DNA of 64,000 nt from contig NZ_CP070225.1 of NCBI RefSeq assembly GCF_021631985.1, forward strand, positions 682,001 through 746,000, written 5' to 3'. The DNA is from Sandaracinus amylolyticus (GTDB taxonomy: Bacteria > Myxococcota_A > Polyangia > Polyangiales > Sandaracinaceae). Below, piece after piece: positions 35,361 through 43,443 of this stretch; within the stretch, counting starts at the first letter, position 1, and each line of letters begins with the position of its first letter. A program made the position numbers and the translations under genes. The notes beneath the pieces were generated by a model. It searched no databases, was not told the DNA's origin, and worked only from the letters and a program-made list of their open reading frames with translations.

Positions 35361-36584
35361 TCACGCGCTCGTCAGCACGATGCGCGACACCTCGGGCGGC
35401 GCGCCGACGCGCGCGGGCGGGCCCGCGGTGCCGAAGCCGCGGTTCACGTAGATCTGCGCGCCGTCGCGCACGTAGTGGCCCGCGATGTAGCCGTGGGGCA
35501 GCACGAGATCGGCGGGGCGCACGAGGAAGTTCACCTGCCCGCCGTGGGTGTGCCCGCTGAGCTGCAGGTCCACGTGAGGCGCGGCCTCGGGAAAGAACTC
35601 GGGGTTGTGACAGAGCAGGACGCGCGGCACGTCACGCTCCGCGCGCGCCAGCGTGGCCTGCAGATCCGCGCCGCGTCCGAAGCCGTTGCGCGGCGCCCAC
35701 ACGTCGTCGACGCCGAGCAGCGCGAAGCGCCCACCGCGGTCACCGATCGTCATCGCGTCGTTGCGCAGCACGCGCGTCCCGGCCGCGCGCAGCGCGCCGA
35801 GCACGTCGTCGATGCCCGCGTAGTAGTCGTGGTTGCCCGCGATCGCGACGACGCCGTCACGCGCGCCGAGCTCGCCGAGCCGTCGCGCGAAGCGACCGAG
35901 CAGCTCGGCGTAGCGCGGATCGTTGTCGACGAGGTCGCCCGTCATGACGACGAGATCGGGTCGCGCGCCGCGCACCAGATCGAGCGCCGCCGCGAGCTCG
36001 CGCTCGCCCACGAACGTGCCGACGTGCACGTCGCTGAGCTGCACGATGGTGTACCCGTCGAGCGTGCGCGGCAGACCGCGTAGCGGGATCGGCACCTGCT
36101 CGACGACGTAGTCGCGACGACCGAACGCGACGCCGTAGATCGCGGTGCTCGCGCCGACGCCGATCGCGCCGGCGACGTAGCTGCGCGCGAGCACCTCGCG
36201 ACGCGTCATCGTGGGCTCGGCCGTCTCGGTGGGCGCGGTCTCGGCCGGCTTCGCCTGCTCGGGCTTCGCGCGCCATCGCATGATGCGTCGCGCGATCGCG
36301 CCGAGCAGATCGAAGGGTAGGAGGAGCCCCGCGGAGATCAGCACCGTGAGCCCGAGCGCGAACCCGATCTGGGCGACGGCGAGCTTCACCACGTCGGGCG
36401 ACTCGAGCCCGGTCGCGCGCATCAGGAAGGGCGAGAGCACCACCGCGGTCAGCGCTCCCGCGATCAGACGCGCCGGCTTTTTCCCGAGCCGCGCGGCCCA
36501 GCTCGCGCGACGCGTCACGTACACGATGAGCAGCGTGAGCGTGACCGAGACGATCGCGAAGAAGACGATCAGCCGGGTCATCAT
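35361..36584 (-). CDS. Membrane-anchored metallophosphoesterase (YkuE/YaeI-like)
   Basis: 407 residues. Three or four helices at the N-terminus (about 4-22, 40-56, 70-95), a Lys/Thr/Pro linker, then an 'RREVLARSYVAGAIGVGASTAIYG' helix. The catalytic domain (about 165-400) has the metal ligands in order: 'QLSDVHVG', 'VMTGDLVDND', 'IAGNHDYY', 'LLCHNPEFFP' and 'LSGHTHGGQ'. Members of this group act on lipids or other phosphoesters; the substrate here is unknown. Two ATGs (36584 and 36581) are possible starts. Confidence 0.9.
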   Translation of the reverse strand: MMTRLIVFFAIVSVTLTLLIVYVTRRASWAARLGKKPARLIAGALTAVVLSPFLMRATGLESPDVVKLAVAQIGFALGLTVLISAGLLLPFDLLGAIARRIMRWRAKPEQAKPAETAPTETAEPTMTRREVLARSYVAGAIGVGASTAIYGVAFGRRDYVVEQVPIPLRGLPRTLDGYTIVQLSDVHVGTFVGERELAAALDLVRGARPDLVVMTGDLVDNDPRYAELLGRFARRLGELGARDGVVAIAGNHDYYAGIDDVLGALRAAGTRVLRNDAMTIGDRGGRFALLGVDDVWAPRNGFGRGADLQATLARAERDVPRVLLCHNPEFFPEAAPHVDLQLSGHTHGGQVNFLVRPADLVLPHGYIAGHYVRDGAQIYVNRGFGTAGPPARVGAPPEVSRIVLTSA

Positions 36585-36679
36585 GTGCGAGATCGAGCAT
36601 GAGGACTCGCGCGCCCCGCGACAATCCCGGGCAGGAGCGCGTCACGTAACTTCACGCTCTGCCACACGACGGAACGAGA

Positions 36680-36699
36680 ACGGCCGCTTTCGCGGCCGT
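36680..36699 (-). terminator. Hairpin terminator after the thiolase gene
   Basis: ACGGCCGC (36680-36687) and GCGGCCGT (36692-36699) form an 8-base stem around a four-base loop. It lies 26 bases downstream of the thiolase stop, on the minus strand followed by TTCTCGTTCC. Confidence 0.7.
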
Positions 36700-36725
36700 C
36701 CTGCGCTCCTCGGCGGATTTTCTCG

Positions 36726-37892
36726 TCAGCGTGCGAGCTCGAAGAGGCCCGCCGCGCCCTGACCGCCGCCGATGCACATCGTCACGATGCCGTAGCGGCC
36801 GCCGCGCTTCTTGAGCTCGTAGAAGAGCGACGCCGTCAGCTTCGCGCCGGTGCAGCCGAGCGGGTGGCCCAGCGCGATCGCGCCGCCGTTCACGTTCAGC
36901 TTCTCGTCCGGGATGCCGAGCTCGCGCTGGCAGTACACCGCCTGGCTCGCGAACGCCTCGTTCATCTCCACGAGGTCGATGTCCTTGATCGTCAGGCCCG
37001 TCTTCGCGAGCAGCTTCTTCACCGCGGGGAGCGGTCCGATGCCCATGATCGCCGGGTCGACGCCCACGGTGACGAAGTGGCGGAAGTAGCCGAGCGGCTT
37101 CACGCCGAGCTCCTTCGCCTTCGCCTCGCTCATCACCAGCGCGGCGGCCGCGCCGTCGGAGAGCGGCGACGCGTTGCCCGCCGTGACGCTGCCCTTCGCC
37201 GAGAACGCCGGCTTGAGCTGACCGAGGCCCTCGACCGTCGTGTCGGGGCGCGGCATCTCGTCGCGGTTGAAGTCGAAGAGCTTGCGCTCGCCGTTCTCGA
37301 AGCGGATGCCGTGGACCGTGACGATCTCGTCGGCGAAGCGCTTCTTCTCGACGGCCTCGCTCGCCTTCTTCTGGCTGCGGACCGCGAACTCGTCCTGCTG
37401 CTGGCGCGTGATGCCGAACTTCGCCGCGACGTTCTCCGCGGTGATGCCCATCGGCGTGTAGACCGAGGGATAGGTGTTCATCACCTCGGGCGACGCGCTC
37501 AGCTTGTAGCCGGTCATCGGCACCATCGTCATCGACTCGACGCCACCCGCGACGACGGTGTCCGCCGAGCCCACGAGGATCTCACCGGCCGCCATGGCGA
37601 TCGCCTGGAGGCCCGAGCTGCAGAAGCGATTGATGGTGACCGCGCCCGAGTCCTCGGGAAGGCCCGCGAGGAGGCCGACCGGACGCGCGACGTTGAGGCC
37701 CTGCTCGCCCTCCGGCATCGCGCAGCCGAGGATCAGATCCTCGACCATCTCGGGCTTCACCTGCGGCACGCGCGCGAGCAGGCCCTTGATCACCTCGGCC
37801 GCGAACTCGTCCGGGCGTCGATTGGCGAGCGAGCCCTTGTGCGCGCGCCCCACCGCCGACCGAACTGCCTCCGCGATCACCACGTTCGCCAT
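36726..37892 (-). CDS. Acetyl-CoA C-acyltransferase (thiolase)
   Basis: 388 residues. Cleaves 3-ketoacyl-CoA in beta-oxidation, or makes acetoacetyl-CoA. Nucleophile Cys91 in '[18 protein letters not shown]', His343 in '[16 protein letters not shown]' and Cys373 in '[16 protein letters not shown]' are all present. ATG 37892 has GAGGTGG upstream and starts with the standard '[20 protein letters not shown]'. It is a single-gene unit with a terminator. The multifunctional FadN-type protein at 46756 is the natural partner, but the two are about 9 kb apart rather than in one operon. Confidence 0.93.
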   Translation of the reverse strand: MANVVIAEAVRSAVGRAHKGSLANRRPDEFAAEVIKGLLARVPQVKPEMVEDLILGCAMPEGEQGLNVARPVGLLAGLPEDSGAVTINRFCSSGLQAIAMAAGEILVGSADTVVAGGVESMTMVPMTGYKLSASPEVMNTYPSVYTPMGITAENVAAKFGITRQQQDEFAVRSQKKASEAVEKKRFADEIVTVHGIRFENGERKLFDFNRDEMPRPDTTVEGLGQLKPAFSAKGSVTAGNASPLSDGAAAALVMSEAKAKELGVKPLGYFRHFVTVGVDPAIMGIGPLPAVKKLLAKTGLTIKDIDLVEMNEAFASQAVYCQRELGIPDEKLNVNGGAIALGHPLGCTGAKLTASLFYELKKRGGRYGIVTMCIGGGQGAAGLFELAR

Positions 37893-37932
37893 GCGTTCCA
37901 CCTCGTGTGAGCCGGGACTGTAGTGCAGAAAA

Positions 37933-37964
37933 CGCGCTGCGTCAGCGCGGCGACGCAATGCGTC
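37933..37964. promoter_or_regulatory. Two adjacent palindromes upstream of the thiolase gene
   Basis: CGCGCTG/CAGCGCG (37933-37949, CGT loop) and GACGCA-A-TGCGTC (37952-37964) lie 40-70 bases upstream of the thiolase start. The second has the size of a dimeric repressor site, the first looks more like a hairpin, perhaps the end of another transcript. Both roles are inference. Confidence 0.35.
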
Positions 37965-38004
37965 ATCGCGAGCTCCGGCCCTCTCCGGTGAGGCGCGAAG
38001 CGGG

Positions 38005-39579
38005 TCACTCGAAGAACACCCACTCCATCGGCTCGCTGACGTTCTCCGCCCAGTCGGAGGCCACTACGCACACGCGCGTGGGACCACCCTCCGACGCGAC
38101 CGTGAACTGCCCGAAGCGCACGTTCACGAAGGTGTAGCCCTCGGGGTCGTCGCAGTCGGTGGTCGCGGCGGGGCCCGACTTGCGATCGTAGCCCGCGTAC
38201 GTCGGGTTCTCGACGTCGACCCAGAAGCGCACGCTGTCGCTCTCCGGCGGATCGTGGCGCACCGGCAGCGGCAGCGCGGGGGGCGTGGAGTCGGTCGCCG
38301 TGACCCACGCGATGGCGTGGGTCGCGGGCTGGATCGCGTCCGCCGAAGGACCGCCGCGCACGCACACGACGGTGAGCCCGTCGGCGCCCGGCAGCGGCGT
38401 CTCGAAGGTCGGCTGCGCGTCGATCGCGACCGCTGCGCCGTAGCCCGCGTCGTCGCGGCAGTCGGTGCTCTGCGCGGGGCCGGTCTTCGCGCGGTAGTGC
38501 GTGAAGCCCTCGCTCGCGGTGAGCGTCACGCGGATCGTGCGCGCGTCGCCCGGCTGCTGGTAGCGATCGGTCTCGCGCGCCGACTCGATCACCGGGCCCG
38601 ACGCGAGCGGGCATCCCGCCGCGCCGAGATCGAGCGCGCCGTCGGCGAAGCACGCGCCGAGGCCCGCGACCGGGATCGCGTAGCTGACTCCGTCGTAGGT
38701 CGCGGGGCCGCTCGTCTCGAGCTCGCAGGGCCGGCCGAGGTGACAGAGCGCGTGCGGTCGCTCTTCGCCGGTCGTGTTCACCACCGCGAAGATCGCGCCC
38801 GACGCGTCGAGCAGCGGCGAACCCGAGCTGCCGGTGCGGATCTCGGGGCAGTCGTGCGCGACGGTGTCGGGCCAGAGCCACTCGAACTCGACGATCGAGG
38901 TGCGCTCGCCGAGCGCGCAGCGTCCGAGGCGCAGGTGCTCCTCGGGATCGTCGGTCGTGGCGAGCGGCGCGCCGACGTTGGTGATCGCCGAGCCGGTCGC
39001 GGGAAGGGCGCTCGCGAGGGACAGGCCCTCGATGCCCGCCTCGCGCAGCGCGCCCACCGTCGTGTCGAGCGCGAGCACCGCGAGATCGGTGCCGCGCATG
39101 CTCGAGAACGAGGCGATCTCGACCGCGACCGACTCCTGCGCGTCGACGGTGTCGGTGAAGAAGCGGAAGACGACCTCGCCCGGCTCGTCGAGCGCGCGAT
39201 CCTCGAACGAGCGATGGTTCTCCCACCACAGCGTGCAGTGGCCCGCGGTCAGCGCGTAGGCCGGCGCGTCGTCGTCGCCGCCGACGTCGAGCAGCGTCGC
39301 GGTGCACGACGAAGGCACGCGCGCGCGCCCGATGCCGCGATAGCGCGCGTTCTCGCCATCCGCGTCGTGCAGGATCTCGGATCGCGGCAGGCCCGCATCG
39401 GGCTCGACGTAGGCGTCTGGCTCGACGTGCGCGTCTGGCTGGACGTGGGCATCGATCGCGACGTGCGCATCGATCGCGCCCCCGTCGATGGGCTCGACAT
39501 CGTCGTCGTCGCCGCAGGCGACGAGGGCGAGCGCGCAGAGCGTGGGAACGAAAGCTGAGCGAAGGGTGGCGAGTCGCAT
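38005..39579 (-). CDS. Trypsin-like serine protease lipoprotein
   Basis: 524 residues. Lipobox LVAC near residue 21, then GDDDD and a repeated Asp-Ala linker (DAHV/DAYV, five copies). The protease domain (about 70-320) has His in 'ALTAGHCTLWW', Asp in 'RGTDLAVLALD' and Ser in 'IRTGSSGSPLLD', so the chymotrypsin triad is complete. The C-terminal part (about 330-524) has two similar beta-sandwich-like units, each with 'YRAKTGPAQSTDC' or 'YDRKSGPAATTDC' followed by a strand-rich stretch ending in 'CV'. It probably degrades proteins outside the cell or in the periplasm. Single-gene unit. Confidence 0.85.
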   Translation of the reverse strand: MRLATLRSAFVPTLCALALVACGDDDDVEPIDGGAIDAHVAIDAHVQPDAHVEPDAYVEPDAGLPRSEILHDADGENARYRGIGRARVPSSCTATLLDVGGDDDAPAYALTAGHCTLWWENHRSFEDRALDEPGEVVFRFFTDTVDAQESVAVEIASFSSMRGTDLAVLALDTTVGALREAGIEGLSLASALPATGSAITNVGAPLATTDDPEEHLRLGRCALGERTSIVEFEWLWPDTVAHDCPEIRTGSSGSPLLDASGAIFAVVNTTGEERPHALCHLGRPCELETSGPATYDGVSYAIPVAGLGACFADGALDLGAAGCPLASGPVIESARETDRYQQPGDARTIRVTLTASEGFTHYRAKTGPAQSTDCRDDAGYGAAVAIDAQPTFETPLPGADGLTVVCVRGGPSADAIQPATHAIAWVTATDSTPPALPLPVRHDPPESDSVRFWVDVENPTYAGYDRKSGPAATTDCDDPEGYTFVNVRFGQFTVASEGGPTRVCVVASDWAENVSEPMEWVFFE

Positions 39580-39624
39580 GGCTCCTCCGGTTGGCAGTGG
39601 CCCGCTCGTTCCGTGACCGGCTCA

Positions 39625-39829
39625 GAATTCAGAACGCGACAGGAGTGCTCGCGAAGCAGCCGGCGGACGGGAGTGCCCGTCTCGGGCACGGACGGGAGCT
39701 GGCTGCGCAGCGAGCCGTTGAATTCAGAACGCGACAGGAGTGCTCGCGAAGCAGCCGGCGGACGGGAGTGCCCGTCTCGGGCACGGACGGGAGCTGGCTG
39801 CGCAGCGAGCCGTTGAATTCAGAACGCGA
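39625..39829. repeat. Tandem 95-bp direct repeat, two full copies plus 15 bases
   Basis: Copies at 39625-39719 and 39720-39814 are identical; 39815-39829 repeats the first 15 bases and runs into the end of the TPR gene. Each copy has a GTGCCCG-TCT-CGGGCAC hairpin (39673-39689 and 39768-39784) and the sequence of the gene's last codons and stop (GCGTTCTGA on the minus strand). It looks like a tandem duplication of the 3' end and terminator-like region of the neighbouring gene. Confidence 0.95.
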
Positions 39830-40556
39830 TGTGCGCGCGCATGCCGCCGGCACCGCGCACCGGGTCGACCCACGGCGCGAGCGAGAACGGGCGCTGCAGG
39901 CTCGGATCGAGATCGGGCGGCAAGCTCCGGCTCCCGCCGCGCTGACGCTCGCCCGCGAGCACCAACAGCACGCCGCCGACCGCGCCGAGCACGACGCCGC
40001 TCGCGAGGCCGATCCACGCGGCGGTCCACGCCTCGTCGACACCGTCGAGCTCGCCCGGCGCGCACGCGCCCTCCTCGCGGCACGGCTCGGACGAGCCGTT
40101 CTCGATGGTGAACGCGACCACACCGCCCACCGCGAACGTGATCAGCCCGAGGATCCCACCGGCGAAGAGCGTCCACCCGATGATCGGCACCGCGGGATCG
40201 TCGAGCGGATCGCCCGAGGGACGCGGCGCGTCGAGCGCGCGCAGATCGGCGAGGTGCCCTTCGAGCCGCGCCCGCTCGTGCTCGTCGATCGCGGGATCGC
40301 TCGCGAGGTACGCCTCGAGGTGCGACGCAGCCTGCGCGTGCTGACCAGCCTGGTGGTGCGCGAGGTAGAGCTCGTAGCGCAGCGCGGGATCGCCGGAGGT
40401 CTCGCGCGCCTCCTCGAGCACGTCGATCGCGAGCTCGGGATCGCCGTTGCGCAGCGCGGTGCGCGCTTCTTCGATCGCATCGTCGGTCTGCGCCGAGGCG
40501 AGCGCGGGCAGGCTGGCGAGCGCGAAGAAGAGGAAGAAGGCAGGGGCGCGTGACAC
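39819..40556 (-). CDS. Exported TPR-containing membrane protein
   Basis: 245 residues. A signal peptide ends near SAQ (about residue 22). Residues about 24-110 read as two or three TPR-like helical pairs ('IEEARTALRNGDPELAIDVL', 'LRYELYLAHHQAGQHAQAAS'). Two helices follow at about 125-150 and 180-202, separated by a Cys-containing loop (EPCREEGAC). The layout of periplasmic TPR followed by two helices is common in Myxococcota, often near kinases or secretion genes. Function unknown. Its stop lies in the partial third copy of the 95-bp repeat. Confidence 0.65.
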   Translation of the reverse strand: MSRAPAFFLFFALASLPALASAQTDDAIEEARTALRNGDPELAIDVLEEARETSGDPALRYELYLAHHQAGQHAQAASHLEAYLASDPAIDEHERARLEGHLADLRALDAPRPSGDPLDDPAVPIIGWTLFAGGILGLITFAVGGVVAFTIENGSSEPCREEGACAPGELDGVDEAWTAAWIGLASGVVLGAVGGVLLVLAGERQRGGSRSLPPDLDPSLQRPFSLAPWVDPVRGAGGMRAHIAF

Positions 40557-40653
40557 GCGCGAGTGCTGTCACGCCGCCCGCGCCCGAGCACGCCGTCTTC
40601 CCCTCGGCGCATGCGTGGCTACTTGTCCGATCGCGAGAGCGGAGGTCGTGCCG

Positions 40654-41073
40654 ATGATCGTCGATTGTCCTTCGTGTGGCGCTCGGAACCGCGTGCCCGC
40701 GGCGCGTGTGTCGGATCATCCGAAGTGCGGTCGCTGCAAGGCGGCGATCGCGGTGGCCGCGCCCGTCGAGGTCGCGAGCCGCGACGACTTCGACGAGCTG
40801 GTGCGCGGCTCCCCGCTGCCCGTGCTCGTCGACTTCTGGGCCGAGTGGTGCGGGCCTTGTCGCGTGGTCGGGCCCGAGCTCGAGAAGCTCGCGCGCAGCC
40901 GCGCCGGGCACGTCGTCGTGGCGAAGCTCGACACCGAGGCCGTGCCCGAGGTCGCGGCGCGCTACGGAATCCGTAGCATCCCGACGATGATCCTCTTCCG
41001 CTCGGGGCGCGAGGAGAAGCGCGCCAGCGGCGCGATGCCCGCCGAGGAGATCGCGCGCAGCGTCGGGCTGTGA
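40654..41073 (+). CDS. trxC: Thioredoxin 2, with N-terminal zinc ribbon
   Basis: 139 residues. The N-terminus has the TrxC zinc site 'CPSCGARNRVPAAR' then 'HPKCGRCKA' (four Cys). The thioredoxin fold follows, with the active site 'FWAEWCGPCRVVGPEL' and the cis-Pro loop 'GIRSIPTMILFRSG'. A cytoplasmic disulfide reductase. ATG 40654 has GGAGG upstream; a GTG at 40648 is the alternative start. The stop at 41073 touches the convergent AraC stop. Confidence 0.93.
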   Translation: MIVDCPSCGARNRVPAARVSDHPKCGRCKAAIAVAAPVEVASRDDFDELVRGSPLPVLVDFWAEWCGPCRVVGPELEKLARSRAGHVVVAKLDTEAVPEVAARYGIRSIPTMILFRSGREEKRASGAMPAEEIARSVGL

Positions 41074-41907
41074 TCACCCGCCGCGGCGCGCTGCGAGATC
41101 CGCCGCGCAGCGCGCCGCGTACTCGGCGGGCGTGGTGCCGATCAACGCCTTGAAGTCGCGGATGAAGTGCGACTGGTCGAAATATCCGAGGTCGAACGCG
41201 AGGCGCGCCCAGTCCTGCGCCTCGCCCGCGGCCAGACGATCGGTCGCCTCGTGCAGCCGGTAGCGCTGGATGACCCACTTCGGGCTGACGCCGACGTAAC
41301 GATCGAAGAGACGCTGCAGCGTGCGCGGAGTGGTCGCGAGCCGCGCCGCCATCTGCTCGACGCGCGTGATCTCGCGCTCGCGCTGCACGAGCTCGACGGC
41401 GTGTCCCGCGGCGTCGACCTGGGGATCGGCTTCGAGCCGGCGGCGCCGCAGCACGTCGTCGGCGATCGCGGCGCGCGCGTCGAGATCGTCGGTCGCGAGC
41501 ACCTGCGTCCGGAGCGCGTCGGCGTCGTCTCCCAGCACGTCGCGCAGCGGGATCGTGCGCCCCGTGATCCGAGAGACCGGATACGCGACGAAGGGCGCGA
41601 ACGCGCCGGGGCGCAGCTTGATGCCGAACACCTCGCCGCGTCCCTCGAGGGTGCGCGAGAAGCGCCCGATCACCACGCCCTGCACCCGCGCGTCCCCGTG
41701 CTCGTGCGCGCTACTGCGCTCGATCGAGAAGTGAACAGACGGATGCGCGAGCACCTCGGACACGTAGGGCTCGTCGAGATCCCAGCGGACGCTCCAGTAG
41801 TGCTCGACGAGCGCTGCGTGCTCCGGAGCAGGCGCGCGCCGCTCGTGACGGAAGCGCGCGGCGCCCGCACCGGGTCGCAGGATTCCGCGAGGTCGCGAGG
41901 CGTCCAC
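41074..41907 (-). CDS. AraC-family transcriptional regulator
   Basis: 277 residues. The N-terminal half (about 10-140) resembles the DUF6597-type sensor domain ('HAALVEHYWSVRWDL', 'FGIKLRPGAFAPFV'). The C-terminal half (about 175-270) has two helix-turn-helix units: 'VEQMAARLATTPRTLQRLF' and 'LAFDLGYFDQSHFIRDFKALIGTTPAEY', the classic AraC signature. The effector and target genes cannot be told. It lies between convergent trxC and the MopE-like gene. Confidence 0.88.
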   Translation of the reverse strand: MDASRPRGILRPGAGAARFRHERRAPAPEHAALVEHYWSVRWDLDEPYVSEVLAHPSVHFSIERSSAHEHGDARVQGVVIGRFSRTLEGRGEVFGIKLRPGAFAPFVAYPVSRITGRTIPLRDVLGDDADALRTQVLATDDLDARAAIADDVLRRRRLEADPQVDAAGHAVELVQREREITRVEQMAARLATTPRTLQRLFDRYVGVSPKWVIQRYRLHEATDRLAAGEAQDWARLAFDLGYFDQSHFIRDFKALIGTTPAEYAARCAADLAARRGG

Positions 41908-41927
41908 CCCGCGATCCTAGCGGTCGA

Positions 41928-43244
41928 TCAGGGCAGCTGCCCGCCCGTGATCCACGCCTGGAGCGCGGCCTGATCGTCGGCGTCGAGGCACGCTGGGCGC
42001 CCGACGTCGAGCGCGGGATCGCCGGTGCATCCACCGCCGCGCGGCATCGTGCCGTTCTGCACGCGCACCATCATGCACGCGCCCTGCGTGAGCCCGGCGC
42101 AGCTGCCCGCGGCGATCTGCGTCGACGCGTAGTCGCGCACGTTGAGCGCGGACGCGCTGCCGGTGGTGTGGCAGGGGCCGCAGAGCGCCTCGAGCATCGG
42201 GCGGACGGTCGTGTAGCTCACGCCGCATCCGTCGTCGGGCACGCCGTCGCAGTCGTCGTCGTCGCCATCGCCGCAGCTCTCGCTCGCGGCGGGCGACGTC
42301 TCGCCCACGCACGCGCCGTACGTGGTGCCGAGCTCGTTGCACGTCTGCGTCCCTGCGCTGCACACGCCGACGCCCTGGGTGCCCGGAGGTCCGGTGTAAC
42401 AAGGGCTCGTCGAGCCGGGCGCGCAGACGCACCCGTCGCCCTCCTCGTTGATCGCGCCGTCGCAGTCGTCGTCGATCGCGTTGGCGCAGGTCTCGGGCTC
42501 GGGCAGCACGTCGCCGATGCACTCGCCGTAGCCGGAGCCGTCGAGGAGGCACTCCTGCGTGCCCGCCGCGCACGCGGCGACGCCTTCGGTGCCCGCGGGC
42601 CCGGCGTAGCAGGGGCGCGTCGATCGCGGCTGACACGCGCAGCCCTCGCCCTCTTCGTTCACCGATCCATCGCAGTCGTCGTCGATCGCGTTCTCGCAGG
42701 TCTCGCTGGTGGGCTGCACCTGGCCCACGCACTCCTCGACGTACGAGCGGCCATCCGCGGCGCACGCGCGCGTGCCCGCGACGCACGCGCCCACTCCCTC
42801 GGTGCCCGCGGGCCCGCCGTAACACGACGTCGACGTGCCGGGCGTGCACACGCAGCCCGCCTCGCTCTCGTTCGTGGTGCCGTCGCAGTCGTCGTCGATC
42901 GCGGTGCCGCAGTCCTCGGCGCTCGGCAGCGTCTGTCCGGTGCAGGGCCCGAAGCCGCTGCCGTCGATCGCGCAGGTGTGCGTGCCCGCGATGCACGCGC
43001 CGACGTCGCGCGTGCCCGAGGGCCCTTCGTAGCAGGCCTCGACGGCGCCCGGCGTGCACGCGCGCGGGCGCGCATCGGGCGCGTCGTTCGCGTCGTCGGG
43101 GATGCGCGCATCGATCGGCGCGCCGGCGTCGGGGATCGCGGCGTCGACGTCGTCGAGTGGAGCGACGTCGTCGCCGCAGGCGACGAGCAGGAGAGCGAGG
43201 AACGAGAGCGACCACCGACGAGAGCGCGTGAGGCGATGCAGCAT
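41928..43244 (-). CDS. MopE-motif lipoprotein ending in a CxxCH cytochrome-like segment
   Basis: 438 residues from ATG 43244. The lipobox is LVAC followed by GDDVAPL. Then come four repeats of about 65 residues: an opening like 'CTPGTSTSCYGGPAGTEGVGAC', then 'CENAIDDDCDGSVNEEGEGC' with the Asp-rich Cys motif. A fifth, shorter motif is 'CGDGDDDDCDGVPDDGC'. The last about 100 residues contain 'LEALCGPCHTTGSA', a heme-c motif, and 'NGTMPRGGGC', which offers a Met of the type used as an axial ligand. This is the look of a planctomycete-type cytochrome C tail. Probably a surface-exposed metal- and heme-binding lipoprotein; the role is unknown. Confidence 0.72.
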   Translation of the reverse strand: MLHRLTRSRRWSLSFLALLLVACGDDVAPLDDVDAAIPDAGAPIDARIPDDANDAPDARPRACTPGAVEACYEGPSGTRDVGACIAGTHTCAIDGSGFGPCTGQTLPSAEDCGTAIDDDCDGTTNESEAGCVCTPGTSTSCYGGPAGTEGVGACVAGTRACAADGRSYVEECVGQVQPTSETCENAIDDDCDGSVNEEGEGCACQPRSTRPCYAGPAGTEGVAACAAGTQECLLDGSGYGECIGDVLPEPETCANAIDDDCDGAINEEGDGCVCAPGSTSPCYTGPPGTQGVGVCSAGTQTCNELGTTYGACVGETSPAASESCGDGDDDDCDGVPDDGCGVSYTTVRPMLEALCGPCHTTGSASALNVRDYASTQIAAGSCAGLTQGACMMVRVQNGTMPRGGGCTGDPALDVGRPACLDADDQAALQAWITGGQLP

Positions 43245-43443
43245 GAGTCGATTGCTACACGCGCCCTCGCCGCGAGAAGTCGGGAGAAGCCCCGAGCCGC
43301 TCCAGGGGGTTCCCGTCTTGCGACCCGACTCGAGATCACGCTCGCGAGCCCGTCGAAACATCGGCTCGCCCGCAGGCCCCTACCGTTCGCGCGCCAAGCG
43401 CGCTCCCGTCCGGGGCCCGCGGGACGAGCACTCCTGCAGTCAC

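Noticed and set aside
39625-39829. CRISPR array
   Set aside because: The 95-base units are adjacent with no spacers and include the end of a gene; it is a tandem duplication.
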